Notes: generated by a model from the sequence alone, not told the origin. A DNA stretch of 64,000 nt from Triatoma infestans (GCA_011037195.1 JAAEAF010014485.1:85489-149488); one strand, 5' to 3'. Positions 11,853-23,892 are shown, counted from the first letter of the stretch. Made by a program: numbers and translations.

Positions 11853-12613
11853 AAGAGTGTTTTCGTGAGCATTGGCCAACGCCAGGAGACTGGGTTTGGT
11901 GGTCAATGAGGAGAAAATAAAATTCTTCTCTACTGACCCAACACTAAAAGAGCCACTCCGCATGGGGGACTACAAATTGAAAAAAATATTGAGTTTTTTT
12001 ACCTGGGATCTCTTGTGACAGCAGACAACAACGTTTCCCAGGAAATAGGAAGGAGGTTGTTATCGGATAGGTGCTATTGCGGCCTAAATAAGCACTTTAA
12101 AAGTAAATTACTAACAAGCGGCACCAAGCTTAGGCTGTACAAGACCCATATTCGGCCTGTCTGGCATACGTCTCAAAAACCTGGACCATCTCAAAGACAG
12201 ACGAATACCGTCTGCAGGTGTTTGGGAGAAAGCTAATGCGCAAAAGCTACGGCCCAGTTGTGACGGTACGATCTGGCGACTTAGAAAGAATAGAGAGCTG
12301 TATGTTTTAACGAAGAAGCCCCCAGTAGTAGCTTGGATTAGATTAAATAGACTGAGATGAGCAGGCCATGTGATAAGGCTGATTGCCGATGAAATTCCCT
12401 CCAAACTGCTGCGCGAGACCCGGATAGGAAACGGAGGTTTTGGGAGACCCAGATTGCGTTGGCATTTTGGAATTGCCCAGAACGTGAGGAATATCTTCGC
12501 GACTGCATAACTGGATGGCGGGCGCTAAAAGTAGAGATGACTGGCGGAAACGTATTGAGGAGGCCCACAACACTGGGCTGTAGAGCCAGGAAAGAAGAAG
12601 AAGAAGAAGAAGA
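11853..12613 (+). pseudogene. RTE-type endonuclease-reverse transcriptase 3' end with (GAA)n tail
   Basis: Frame-broken translation gives the well-known C-terminal course of this family: ANARRLGLVVNEEK, then YLGSLVTADNNVSQEI (through a frameshift), CYCGLNKHFKSKLL, LRLYKTHIRPV, RLQVFGRKLMRK, a GHVIRLI block, GRPRLRWHFG and finally DWRKRIEEAHNTGL before a stop at 12581. A (GAA)n microsatellite at 12594-12612 follows directly, as expected of an RTE-like 3' tail. The RT catalytic core is absent through 5' truncation. It abuts the BEL/Pao remnant with no spacer. Confidence 0.7.
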
Positions 12614-12631
12614 TAAAAAGGGTAACCACAA

Positions 12632-14273
12632 GATGGTGGAAGGGGCCCTTATGGCTCGCCGCCACTCCCGCCTCCCTGGCCTCATACCCCCGCACCTGTT
12701 GATGAGGCTTCCATCGAGCAAGAGGTCAAACCCCCCGCTTCGATTGTGCTTGTTGCTTCCACCGAGGAAGACACCGTTTTTGAACGCTTCTCGTCGCTAG
12801 CGGTCCTACAGCGCGTAACCGCCTACTGTCTGCGCTTTCTCTTCAACTGCCGCAATCCCTCCGCTCGCCGCACCGGATTCCTCACCGCCTCCGACAACCA
12901 ATTCGCCACTCTCGCCTTAATACGCCTGGCCCAATCCACGCACCTTGATAAAGAGATGCAAGCGACCCGCGATCTCGACACCGCCTTGTGCGCCAGCTGC
13001 ATCTTTTCGTTGATGATGAGCAAGTACTTCGCGTCGGCGGGCGTCTATCGTCTGCTCCTCTGCCTGAGGGTTTTTTTTCGCCATCCCGCCTTGCTTCCCA
13101 AGAAGCATCCACTCATCATCCACTCATCATCAACGATGCCCACATTCGCCTTCTACACGCCGGAGCTCTCGCCACTCCTATCCTATATCTCGCCACGCCT
13201 ATATCCGCCGTCATTATTGGATCCTGGATGGACGCAATGTGGTGCGCCATCGCATCGGGAAAAGCAACCGATGCTTCACCGCCAAACCGCGCCCCGTCAT
13301 CCAACCCATGGGCAATCTCCCCCCACAACCCGTCTCTGCCGCCACCGCCTTCACCGTGACCGGCGTTGACCTTGGGCCGGCCCATTCGCCATTTCTAGTG
13401 CTCGCCTCCGCGGCGCGGTGGTCACTAAAGGTTACTTGTGGCGTTCATCTGCTTCACTACCAAAGTCGTGCACTTCGAGATCGCGTCGGAGTTATGTAGT
13501 CCGCCTTTCCCGCCGCCTTTTGCCGATTCACCGCTCACCGTGGGCTCCCAACCACTATCTTTTCCGATAACGGAACCAACTTCGTCGGAGCCCACAACGA
13601 ACTTCGGGAACTCGGTCGCCTGTTGGGTGATGAACGTCACCAACAAGCCGTCTGTCGCGCCGCCGCTTCCGCTGGCATTGAGTGGAGGTTCATCCCCCCG
13701 GCCAGTCCTCATTTTGGAGGCCTCTGGGAAGCGGCTATTAAGTCCGCCAAACACCGTCTCATCCGCGTCATTGGTGATCAGCGCCTCACTTACGAGGAGC
13801 TGCTCACCGTGACCACCGACGTCGAGGCGATCCTGAACTCGCGCCCTCTGTGCGCCCTCTCATCCAATCCGAACGATCCGGAACCCCTCACGCCCGGCCA
13901 TTTTCTCGTTTTACGCCCTCTTACCGCGCCTCCTGAGCGCGATGTTACCGCCCTTGATATTAATCGCCTGTCCCGGTGGCAACTGACCCAGCGTATTCAA
14001 CAGGACTTTTGGGAGACCCAGATTCAAATTCCGTCAGGAGTATCTCCACACGCTCCAACAACGTGCCAAGTGGCTTCTTCCCGCTACGGAGGTCGCACCC
14101 GGCACCGTTGTCATTATTCACCAGGACAATGTTCCGCTGCGCCAATGGCCTTAGGCCGCATCATCGCCCTCCATCCTGGACGTGACTCCGTTAGTCGTGT
14201 CGCTGACGTCCATACCGCTTCCGGCACCATCCGCCGTTCGCTCGTCAAGCTCTGTCCGCTCCCTACTCAGTAA
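12632..14273 (+). pseudogene. BEL/Pao LTR-retrotransposon pol, integrase and 3' end, frame-broken
   Basis: This GC-rich block encodes the BEL/Pao integrase module in shifting frames. VLRVGGRLSSAPLPEG is at 13030-13080 and GVDLGPAH carries the first catalytic Asp near 13361. VAFICFTTKVVHFE follows at 13438, then IFSDNGTNFVGA with the second Asp at 13558. The longest open part, 13623-14273 (216 codons), has EWRFIPPASPHFGGLWEAA with the catalytic Glu, then LTYEELLT, AILNSRPL, LTPGHFL and the C-terminal RVADVHTASGT, ending KLCPLPTQ. Integrase joins the cDNA to host DNA. At least four frameshifts separate these blocks. Protease and RT are missing, so the 5' end is truncated next to the RTE tail. 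Its strong C-rich codon use differs from all neighbours. Confidence 0.85.
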
Positions 14274-14305
14274 ATGCTGAAGCCGAGTCTTCAGGGCGGG
14301 CGGTA

Positions 14306-15091
14306 TGTAAGGTCGCGGTACCTTTGACAGCTTAACCCCGCTTCGCCTTTATTGCCCTTTTTTATTACCACACTACTGCTAATCCCCTGCTATTTTCCAA
14401 ACTATTATTTCCTGTTTACTCTTTCATCGTCCGCCTCGTTCTCACGTTTCCCCGCATTTTTCCCTCTCTTTCTCTCTCTCTTAGTGGTGGGATTGTCGGC
14501 ACTTTCATCCCTCGTAGCTCGCGCGTTGTTTTAGTTCCCCACACCCTTGAAATGTTCTTTATTCCTCTAAAATTACTTCACTTGTCTTCTGTATCTCGCC
14601 TGGATAGCAGTGTTTGTGCCATTCTCTTCTTCTGTCGCCCGTCAATCTAACCTCAGTTTTACCGCTTCTTCTTAGTCTGTGGTGTACTGCTGATTTCGCC
14701 TTTAAACTTTGTGTCGCCTTATTCGCGCCTATTCGCCGTGTTAATTATTAACATTGACTCTTCGGTGATTACCAAAACTCATACCTCCGCGCCATCACCT
14801 TCACGGGGCTATCTCATTTGCACGTTAGGGGACTTGCCAGCATCTGCCGCTTCAACTACGGCATCATCCGCTTCTGAAGAAGCATTCAAATCCTCACCTG
14901 AGTTCCTTTCTTTCGCGACACATACACACCACCTCTTTCTTTCTCACTCCGCCATTCGTCTCATCAACCCTGCTTCTATTCATCACTCACTGTCACCAAA
15001 GGGTAAATCTCGTTTTCATTTGCTTTGTTTTATTATTCATTTTGTTTGTCACCTGCTTGTCATCTCGCCTTGGGTGTCTGCCGCGCAGACA
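14306..15091 (+). repeat. Probable 3' LTR of the BEL/Pao element
   Basis: Begins TGTAAGGTCGCGGTACC right after a purine-rich tract (TTCAGGGCGGGCGG, 14290-14303) that follows the pol stop, the expected polypurine-tract-to-LTR arrangement. It ends tentatively at CA (15090-15091), where composition returns to AT-rich. There is no second LTR in the window to confirm limits. Open frames inside it (14352-14534, 14711-15118) show no protein similarity I recognise. Confidence 0.5.
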
Positions 15092-15283
15092 ATATGGGTT
15101 GCAGAAATTAAAAATTAATAAAAGGAAAGAGAAAGGAATAAACGACTGAAAGGTCAAATTTAAACCCACACTATTTGATAATCACTGCATTTAAGCACGA
15201 GCAAATCTAAATGCAACTAATAATATAGTTGTCCACTGATGAGCACTAAATTTTGCAACATTACCGTTTGTTTATACGCGTTT

Positions 15284-15995
15284 CTTAATAAGTATTGTAA
15301 TCGTTTCAAGATTTCGATATCACGTTTCACCGGAAATGTACGTTTTGAGGTCCTCTGACCCCAAAAAAGTGGTTTTTAGAATATGGTTTGTGGGTGTGTG
15401 TATATATGTGAATAGCATTGCTCAAAAGAGAAAAAAAAAACGAAAGTTCAAAGTAGATATTCCGTTTTGGTATCACCATGGAATCCGACAGTAGTTTGTC
15501 TGTCCAAATTCCTCAACCGGAAGTACCCACTTTACTGAATGTTTTTTTTGTTTCACTTTTTTGAGATTTTCTCAAAAATAGCTCCTACGATTTTCTTTGA
15601 CATGAAATATCAATTACATAATATATTAAGAGCTATAATTTTTATTTATAACATTTTCCTTGGAAAATTCATTTTTGGCTGCTTTTGGTGCAGGGATGGG
15701 GTTATGTTTACTTATAAATTGCTATTTCAGTTTATTACACAATTCTATCATGTAAATAGTATCAATTAGAATAAAATATGTTGCCTAAATTCTGAGTTTG
15801 AAGAAAATCTGTTGACCGGAAGTGCGTTTTTACTGGACAGTTTTTTCTACGTTTTTCACCGTAAAAACACTAACGGATTGAAACACTAACTTTGAATACA
15901 GAAACCTATCACTTTTATTTGAAACTTTTTTCCCGAAAAAGTTCATTTAAAGAAGTGGGGGAAGAGTATATGGTTACCTCACAAATGTCATTTTA
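15284..15995 (+). repeat. Family R repeat, 3'-truncated
   Basis: Starts within the A-end (TAAGTATTGTAATCG, then ATTTCGATAT and TTTCACCGGAAATG). It continues through the (TG)-rich site near 15395, the CCTCAACCGGAAGTACC unit start near 15513 and a second start ACCGGAAGTGCGTTTT near 15814. It breaks off before the B-end. The first hairpin is decayed. Confidence 0.75.
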
Positions 15996-16524
15996 ATAAG
16001 TTTAGTTTATCCAATTAATTTTATGATTATTTAAAGCAGTTTTATGTATCCAATTTAATTTTTATTTTATAATTTAAATCTACATTTCCACCTTTTATTC
16101 CTTTTTCTTTCAATAATTGGATTTATAAAATGTCTTTAGATTTCGGACCCTAATATATAACGCTTCTTTTAATTATAATTCATTTGTTTAATTGCACTAA
16201 TAATTAGTTTGATTCTTTTTTTTTATGTTATTGCAAGAAACATGAAATTAAGGAAAATTTAATGAATAACTACAAAGTTTTTTTTTAACTGAAAATTGTG
16301 AATTCCTTAGAGAGAAAGTTTTGTGGGTGATTAACATCAATTTCATTTTGTTCCGGACTTACATAGGATATTAAGTTTCCACCCAATTCAGTTTTGCTTT
16401 CTACGTATTTCAACAATGGAAAGAAAATGCTAATTTTTTCATTGTAACTCACATTAATCTTATTACGAGTAAACAGTCTTATAAAACAGTATTATGTTAG
16501 AAATATATTTTTTTTTGCATTTTT

Positions 16525-16647
16525 ACTTTCTCTTACTCCTAGTAAGAGGAAGTATTGTAATCATGTCCAAATTTTCGAGATGAGTTTTCACCGGAAATAT
16601 CCGTTTTGGGTTCCCCCTGAGTCCAAAAAAGTGGTTTTTAGCAAATG

Positions 16648-16682
<35 letters not shown>

Positions 16683-17516
16683 AAAAGCATAGCTCAAAAA
16701 TAAAAAATCGCAGAAAGTATTCCGTTTAGATATTCCGTTAAGGTATTGATATTCCGTATAGGTATCCGACATTATGGGATCCGACAGTACGCCGGCGGTC
16801 AAAATTCCTCTACCGAAAGTACCATTTTACTGAACTCGTTTTTTAACTTTTTTGCAATTTTCTCGAAAATGGCTCCAACGATTTTCTTAAACTTAGTACA
16901 TCAACTACACATACAAAGATCAACAATTTTATTTAAAACATTTCTCCGGAAAAGCATTAAGGGCACTTTTAGGGGTGGGGTGGGCGGGTTGTCCTCTAAA
17001 GTGTTATTTCTTTTACTATACAAGTCTGCATCTAAATAATATTAATTAGAATTAAATGTGTTGTTGAAATTCCGAGTTTGAAAAAAAATCGGATGACCGG
17101 AAGTGCGTTTTTACTGAAATGTATTTTCTGATATTTTCTCGAAAACGGCTTCAACGATTTTCTTTAAACTAGTAATATGAACTAACATATAAAGAGCTAC
17201 AACTTTTATTTAAAACATTTTGCTGGGAAAATTCAGTTAAGGTCACTTTAAGGGGAGGGGTGGGCTTATGTTTTTCTCTAAAATGCTATCATAATTGATT
17301 ATACGTACAATTCTACCTTTAAACAAAATGAATTAAAAAATAAATAGATGGCCAAAATTCCGAGTTTCAGGAAAATTAGTAAACCGGAAATGCGCTTTTA
17401 CTGAACATTTTTGTTTCAGTTTTCGATGAACTCCAACGAATTTCATCAAATTTGGTATACAAACTATAAAATTTGTCAATTACAATTTTGAAAACTGGAG
17501 TAAGAGAAAGTTGTGT
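16525..17516 (+). repeat. Family R repeat, full-length copy
   Basis: Opens with the 19-nt hairpin CTCTTACTCCTAGTAAGAG (16530-16548) and closes with GGAGTAAGAGAAAGTTGTGT at about 17497-17516, an inverted match to the opening ACTTTCTCTTACTCC. Inside are a (TG)n run at 16648-16674 and unit starts marked by (A)CCGGAAGTGCG or close variants near 16810, 17096 and 17384, roughly 290 bp apart. No conserved protein frame is shared between copies. Confidence 0.8.
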
Positions 17517-17523
17517 TTTTTTT

Positions 17524-17854
17524 TTTATAAAAACGTTTATTGCACCATTGGGGTAGTTTATAAAATGCTATGAAGGGAAAATCAGTAAAAAAATTCTAAA
17601 CAAGACTTTTCATAGAAATAATTAGCTATAATTAATTAGCCACTCGTGATGTGGAAGTGAAGGTGTCAAAATATGGTTGGTTGTATATGTTAGGCCAATC
17701 AGAAATTTAGAATTATCATATGGACCACGTCTACATTTGACACCTTCATTTCTACATTGTAATTGGCTAATTATTTATAGCTAATTATTTCTAAGAAAAA
17801 TCTACCTTCCTATGTATTTTATAAATTATCAAATTGTGCGATAAAATTTTTTTA
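17524..17854. repeat. Foldback (palindromic) element
   Basis: Two arms of about 120-145 bp are imperfect inverted copies around a centre near 17703. The left inner end GAAGGTGTCAAA (to 17670) pairs with TTTGACACCTTC (from 17736), and AAATAATTAGCTATAA pairs with the opposite arm near 17780-17795. No coding capacity. Typical of a MITE or foldback element. Target duplication not resolved because the left end meets the R repeat's T-run. Confidence 0.65.
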
Positions 17855-18342
17855 TATGAAAACAGTAAATATTTCTGATATACTATTTACTGTTTTATAT
17901 ATAATCAATCTGAGTTAGAAAGAAAAAAATTCAACATGCATTCATCCATTGTTGAAGGCAAAAGAGAATTAGGCAGAAATGCAAGATCCGCCATTTTGTA
18001 TTTGGCCATTTATACTAATGAAACAAAATCAAATTGATGTTAAACACCCACAAATATTTCTTCTATTAATTCATAAATATTTTGTAAAAAAAAGTTTTCT
18101 TAGACCGGGAGTTTTTAGAGCCATATATTACATTAATTTTATGTATGCGGCGTAGACCACAAAGTAATGAAAGCGTACTATAAAGATTGAAATCTACTCT
18201 TGAGCTAATTCAATCAATATCTAGTTTCTCGCAACATCACACAAAAAGGAATCGAACTAATTATTAGTTCAATAAAGAAATGAATTATAATAAGAAGAAG
18301 CGTTACATATTAGAGTTGGAAAAATTACAGGCCATGTAACTT

Positions 18343-18945
18343 TTAGGTAAATTGGAGTGAGAGAAAGTCTTGTGAGTAGCAATTTTCTCTTATACTTACA
18401 CAACACTGCAACCGTTGTTTTATTTCTAGGTGAAAATTCTTATTTGCTTCATTAGAATTTTCTTTTAACTGTAGAAGAGATATATGAGACGCCTCATAAG
18501 TTGAAAGGTGGGACAGGAGTCTTTCATTATGGATTTTAGCCTCGTCGAGGAAAGGACACCGGAAGAGAATGCGATGCACTGTATCCCGCTCACCGCATTC
18601 GCAATTCGGGGAATCTTTCAAAACCCAGCTCATCGAGCTTAGAATTGAATTCTCCATGGCCCATGAAGTATTGCGTTACGGTTTAGGGTAGCTCCAGCCA
18701 TCGAATCGACAGTCTGTGATGTAGATTCGGGAAGCACTCATATGCAATTCTCCCTGTCTCTGTTTCATCCCATTGTCTTTGCCACTTCACGGATCTTTTT
18801 CTTTGCAAGAGCAGGAGGCGTGTGACTGGGCAGTTCCTCACCATCAAGGACAATCATGACCCCTTTTGGGTAAGGGTTCTCATCTCTACGAGGTGATTAA
18901 TCGGCAACACATCAGCGACTACCGGCAAGGAGGCCGTGGATGATG
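18343..18945 (-). pseudogene. R1-type non-LTR retrotransposon ORF2 C-terminus
   Basis: Minus-strand translation starts YATSSTASLPVVADVLP, equivalent to the AYRTVSTAALQVLAGxxP block of R1/TRAS-like elements. It continues with KWQRQWDETETGRIAYECFP and LSIRWLEL. The terminal open frame (18657-18343, 104 codons) contains CECGERDTVHRILFRCP, the Cys/His cluster that closes R1-type ORF2 and is thought to help bind template or target. Frameshifts lie upstream. A truncated SINE sits immediately beyond its 5' side. Confidence 0.65.
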
Positions 18946-18957
18946 TCGCATAGGCCC

Positions 18958-19135
18958 TAGTATCGCATAATGGGAAGCTACAGTTAGTAGCGCCTTAGGT
19001 AGCGAAGGCTGGAACTAAATGGCATGGTAACTGCGGTGTGTGCTTACCTACCACACGCCCCCTATTCAAATCACCGTCTGGCAAGCCTTGGCCCTTCAAG
19101 GGCTGTTGCGCCAAAGGGTTTTTTTTGTTTTTTTC
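18958..19135 (+). repeat. SINE-2 copy, 5'-truncated
   Basis: Shares GGGAAGCTACAGTTAGTAGC, then TAGGTAGCGAAGGC, GGAACTAAA, ACCACACGCCC and GGGCTGTTGCGCCA in order with the complete copy at 26590-26843, ending in the same GTTTTTTTTG T-rich tail. The tRNA-like head is missing. An extra ~10-20-bp segment (GTAACTGCGGTGTGTGC) distinguishes it. Confidence 0.75.
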
Positions 19136-19589
19136 TTTAGCTAATAATAAAAGTTTATTTGCCTGCATCATGACCCTCAGCAAGGTTACATAAGACTGTT
19201 TACAGATGATAGAAAACATCTACCACTAATTGAAAGAGTCCGACCTAGACTAATTCATTTTACAGAAGATTTAAGTTCTACAATATACATTTCAAATGGG
19301 TCAAGGCGCACATTTATTAGCTAAAGAGTCCACTATGAATTTATTTATTACACGGTGAATTACAATAAAGTTAAGGATTCTGTGCAGTTAGCATACCAAG
19401 TTTAAAAGAAATCGTTACAAATATTTACAACAAAACTCCAAAAGACTTAAAACCGTATTCTGTAAAGTCGTATTTCCAATTAATCGATTTTCTGCAATAA
19501 TAGAATTTTGTCATTGGTTAATCTACGTAAATACTGTGAGGTGATAAAACTAGAAATTATACTGAAATGGCACCTTAGAAGAAAGCATA

Positions 19590-19810
19590 ACGCTAGTATC
19601 CCCCAGAACCCCCCCCCGAAATCAACTTTACTGGAAAATATTGCAAATAAAAGTTGGAACCGTTTTCCAGAAAATCGCGAAAAATCTGAAAATAATTTTC
19701 AACAAAGTCGTACTTTCGGTTGATGGTTTTTGCTCGAAACTTTCGTGTCTAATGTGATATTGGCAACTTTGAGGTCTCCAACGACTTTTCATTTTTTTTT
19801 AGATATTCTG

Positions 19811-19846
<36 letters not shown>

Positions 19847-19980
19847 ATTCACTAAAAACTTCTTCTTTTTTTTTACTCTGGGCATCTCGATACATGTATT
19901 TCCGGTGAAATACTTAATTTAGAAAATTTGACACGATCAGAAGTAGTAAGCCTCTTTTACAAGAAGTAAAAGAAAGTAAA
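19590..19980 (-). repeat. Family R repeat, partial copy
   Basis: The A-end half is present in reverse: GTACTTTCGGTTGATGG near 19709, a (CA)n run at 19813-19845, CATTCACTAAAAACTTC, then ATTTCCGGTGAAATAC and GAAAATTTGACACGATC. It ends AAGTAAAAGAAAGTAAA. The terminal hairpin is decayed. 19140-19590 shows nothing supportable. Confidence 0.65.
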
Positions 19981-21715
19981 AACCGTGACATCCCAAGGTA
20001 ATATTATTTTCTAAAAAAAGGTTGATGAAGTTGAGCTCTAGCTTATGCAAAGCTTAAACTTTCTAGAAGTTTCAGGTTGCCCACTTACATTAAAATTGTC
20101 GTACGGTCCATCGTCTTCTTTCCAGGGAAGAAATATCTATATCAAAGATTTTTTAAAAATTTCTATGAACTTCTTGTTTGCCATTTATAAAATAAAACAT
20201 TATTTCCGTTTTATTTAGAAATTATACTTCTTATAGTTTTATCAGAAAACTCCAACAATTAATACCCCCCAGAATAATGTTTTAAATGAAAGTGAATATT
20301 AATAATTGTTGATAATATATTATATCTATATAGAAGACATCATTATATTTGTAGATAATATACTAAGTTTTAAGGAATATCGCGATAAAATTTGAAATTC
20401 TATCAGTTTGGCTAGTCCTTCACTTCGCGGGTTCTAGTTGCGGTGAACGAAAGCTTTCTACCGCAGAAAATCTATAAGGTGCACATACGCGATAGATAAA
20501 ACGTTGAATTAGAACAGTTTTCCAATGGATGTCATTGAAACTATTTGTGTGATCGCTCTTTTGCTTCAGGCGTGAAGTTAAAAACGGTGAAAGCATCGTT
20601 ATTAGAAACAGCCAATAACAAGTCAGAGATTATTGAAAGGACAAGTTATTTGAAGATTTATGTGAACACCCTACTGACAGTTCATTCCAGTTTTGAATCA
20701 ATTGTAAAAAAATTTCAGCCCACAATTTTTCTTTTAAATTATGGCCACTATATATTCCTTTAATTGTTTATTATAAAGAGCTGGTCTCTTTTCAATTTCT
20801 ATAATAAGTAACTCGGTATTAATTACTGTTAATATTCATCCATCATCACCTCCGGTAGATTTGTTATCAGACATTTTAAACAAGTATTTGCACTTTTTTA
20901 AACAGAAACCCGTACAACACTACTTCAGAACTGCCACTAAACGGTCGCAAGTGATTGCATGTCCGTTTGATTCATTGGGAGTAGATTCGTGTCTCAGAGA
21001 AAATATGACTGGTTGCAATTTTTTAATCGCTGCAATTGTTTAGTCGCAAAGTTTGTAGACTTTTATTTTTGAAACAATGGGTTTTATTCTTGCGGCTGAA
21101 AAATCGTTCGACTAGAAATCGCAAGTAGAGGCTTTAGCCTTAAGTTTGCCTTCTAATGACGGATTTGACCAATACCTATGACATTACTAAGTTTGATCTC
21201 TTGTCATTGAATGATCTTGTTTAGAATAAAAATCATTTAACGGTTTACAGGTCAATGTTTGGGAACGAAGTTAAAAAAAATTAACAAAAATTGTAAGCTG
21301 GAATTTTTCTAATCTTTATTATTTGTTATTCACTGAGATATAAACTACATTTTAGGGATGTTTATAAGCGGAAATATCGAATTTTGAAGCATGTTTTTTC
21401 AATGTATGGAAACGATTTTACGCTGAAACTGGTCTTTTTATAGATCATCATTTTTATTTATTACGGTTAAGTTGTGATACCTAGCAGATAGCAGATAAGA
21501 GATATAGTAGTAAAAATATGCCTTCCCTCCTAGCAAAATAATAATGAAGAAGAACAGATTGACAAGAACCAACTGAAAAGTATTGCTGTCTTTGGTTGCG
21601 CAACATGATTGATCAGTATGTAAATTTTCTTTTACCAGCTGATCATATCTTGGGGATAATAATTAAAAAATAGAAAAAAAAAAACAAAACAAAAAGGGGA
21701 ATCAAATTGGAGAAG
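19981..21715. other. AT-rich sequence without recognisable gene
   Basis: Short frames (20545-20763, 20861-21043) have no family features and ordinary AT-rich composition. No repeat boundary recognised. Confidence 0.45.
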
Positions 21716-21719
21716 ATTG

Positions 21720-22268
21720 TATTTTCAAGAATACTGTGATTCTAGGAAGCGGTATGCCTTTTGAAGATAAGTGTCCAGAATTTGGCTAGCTCCAAATTCC
21801 ACTTGAAATTTATAAAAAAAAATCATTAGTTTTGGAATATTTAGAACACCTATCAAAAATGACAAAATCACATTCTCTATAGAAAAGAAATGGAATAGAT
21901 ATAGATTGGCAAGGTATCGAACAATATTTGATATCTACTCCTTTCAAGCTACCATCATGCATTTAAAGAAAACATGGTACATTAGAAAAGGTGGTAGAGG
22001 ATATATTTATATACCTGGTACTTTAAAAAAGGTGGTAGTGGTTACACTTATATACCTGAATATATAAATAGTATAGCTAGAGCAAGACGGAAGATACTAA
22101 AATTCTATTTTGTAAAAAAAGATATGACAAGAAAGGAATTCCGTCCCTCTGAAGCAACATTTTCATCTTATAGATGATATAAATCTACAAGCAGGTGATA
22201 AATTAGGAAAAATAAATCCTGTAATACATTCCTTTATGATTCACCGTATTTTACATTTATTTTATTCT
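21720..22268 (+). pseudogene. Unrecognised decayed coding-like sequence
   Basis: Broken frames give protein-like stretches that look non-random: LISTPFKLPSCI near 21929-21965, KGGRGYIYIP and KGGSGYTYIPEYINSI (a local duplication, 21990-22080), ARARRKILKFYFVKKD, and later DKLGKINPVIHSFMIHRI running into the target site of the retrotransposon at 22280. I do not recognise a family. It could be a remnant of a host gene, a DNA transposon or an integrated foreign sequence. No function is proposed. Confidence 0.3.
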
Positions 22269-22279
22269 AAATTAAATAT

Positions 22280-23287
22280 TACAGGTTTCCCTTCTGATAG
22301 GATTTTGAAGACATTTGTCTTTGGTCATTCCTACAGGGTTAGGTTGCCTTCTAAGGAAGATTGGTTATCCCTGGGTCTGTCTGGGGTGATTCCTGAGAAT
22401 TCTCCGATGCTACAGGGACGGTTCCAGGCTGGATTGTAGGTCTGGGACTGCCGTCTATTTTGAGACGGGAGACCATTTGGTGGTGCCTCTTGGTGAGTGG
22501 GCCACCGTTTTCCAGGCTGAGGTTTATGCAATTCTTTGCTGTATTTTGGATGAGAGTGTGCGTAACACTAATTTAAAATGGGTTTGTATCTGCTCGGACA
22601 GCCAGGCTGTGTTGAAGGCGCTTAACTCATGTGTCTTCACTTCCAGATTGGTGTTGGAATGTTCTAAAAGACTGGAAGATCTTTCTTCACTGAAGGATTT
22701 GCTTCTGGTCTGGGTTCCAGGTCATATGGGATCTTAGGGAATGAGGAGGTGGATAGGTTTGCCAAATTAGGCACCTCTCTTCCTTTCATTGGTCACGAGC
22801 CTGCTGTTGGTGTATCTTCTGGCACATGTTTGTCGGGCTTTCAGACGTGGATGACCTCACAGTACCCATCCTTATGGATCACGGACCTCTATCAGGCATC
22901 TGGTTGGCTTCCTCACTGGGCATTGTGGCTTAAGGAGGCATCTCTATTCAATGGGACTCATGGCTGACTCCTTTTGTAGAGCTTGTGAGACGGAGGAGGA
23001 AATACACATGTATCCAATGACGCATTGTTTGGGCTGTGTGGAGATTAGGTTTAGGACCTTCGGCCGGAATAGGATATCGGTAGAGGATCTTAAGCTATAT
23101 CCTTTTAAGATTTTGGTCTGATTTGTTCGATCTGTGGTAAAACTTAGATGGGTAAAACCTGGGCCTGGACTTTTGTTCCAGACCCAGTAGTTGTTATTCC
23201 TTAGGGGTAGCTATATGGGCCCAGGGAGGCTTTGGATAGTGTAGGGTTTTGCCCTCCCCTTCCTTGAATAATAATAATAATAATAAA
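22280..23287 (+). mobile_element. I-superfamily non-LTR retrotransposon, (AAT)n-tailed family, copy 1
   Basis: A 5'-truncated insertion flanked by exact 11-bp duplications AAATTAAATAT (22269-22279 and 23288-23298). It encodes an RNase H domain with VFQAEVYAILCCI, ICSDSQAVLKAL and VWVPGHMG, then a late region equivalent to the C-terminal Cys/His cluster, in several frames. Compared with copy 2 it has a deletion near 22405 that loses the first RNase H Asp region, and multiple stops. The 3' UTR (GGTTTTGCCCTCCCCTTCC) leads into (AAT)n. Dead copy. Confidence 0.8.
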
Positions 23288-23892
23288 AAATTAAATATGT
23301 TAATTAATATCTAATGCACTTTTTTTTTTATTTTATTTAATTTTAATACAGTTGCAACACAAAATGTATTTATTCTGCCTGTAATGCTGTTGTCTGTAAA
23401 GATAATGAACTGACCAGGTACCCCATCTAGTGATGGCCCTGTTGGAGTGATTTGTTTATGAAGTGAAGAAATAAAATGTGAAGTGAAATGAATGTGTGGG
23501 TTTGAATGTAATTATGCTAGTTCATAATGTCGTTCAGTGAGGTATGAAATTTGTCTACGGTGGATGTAACAAGTCTTGTAGCCATCTCCATTTTAGTCTT
23601 CTTTTTGGAACTAGAGTTGTTTGTAAATTGTTGATGAGAAGATTTGTGCTAATAATATGTTATATTTAGAAACTGTTATATCCAGATATCTAATGTACTA
23701 ACTAAAAAAAAGAGAGAGACTAATGAAGAGAAATTTTCAAGAAAAGTTGACATTTGTTATTAATAAATACTTGGTATTGAAAAAATTTAATTCATTATGG
23801 CTAATATTCCCAATTGGAAACTGTAAATTCTGCTTACATGAATTTTTTTTGTGTAAAATATTGCATATCCCTAAATAAATGTTAAAAAAAAA

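Noticed and set aside
12338..13499. Several overlapping frames on both strands through 12.3-13.5 kb
   Set aside because: They are shadows of the GC-rich BEL/Pao and RTE coding sequence. Only the frames carrying the integrase and RT blocks match a family.
16746..17039. 97-codon frame in family R containing a SKMAPTIFL-like stretch seen in several copies
   Set aside because: The phrase recurs because the DNA unit is repeated. Frame, start and stop differ between copies and synonymous bias is absent, so the similarity is at the DNA level.
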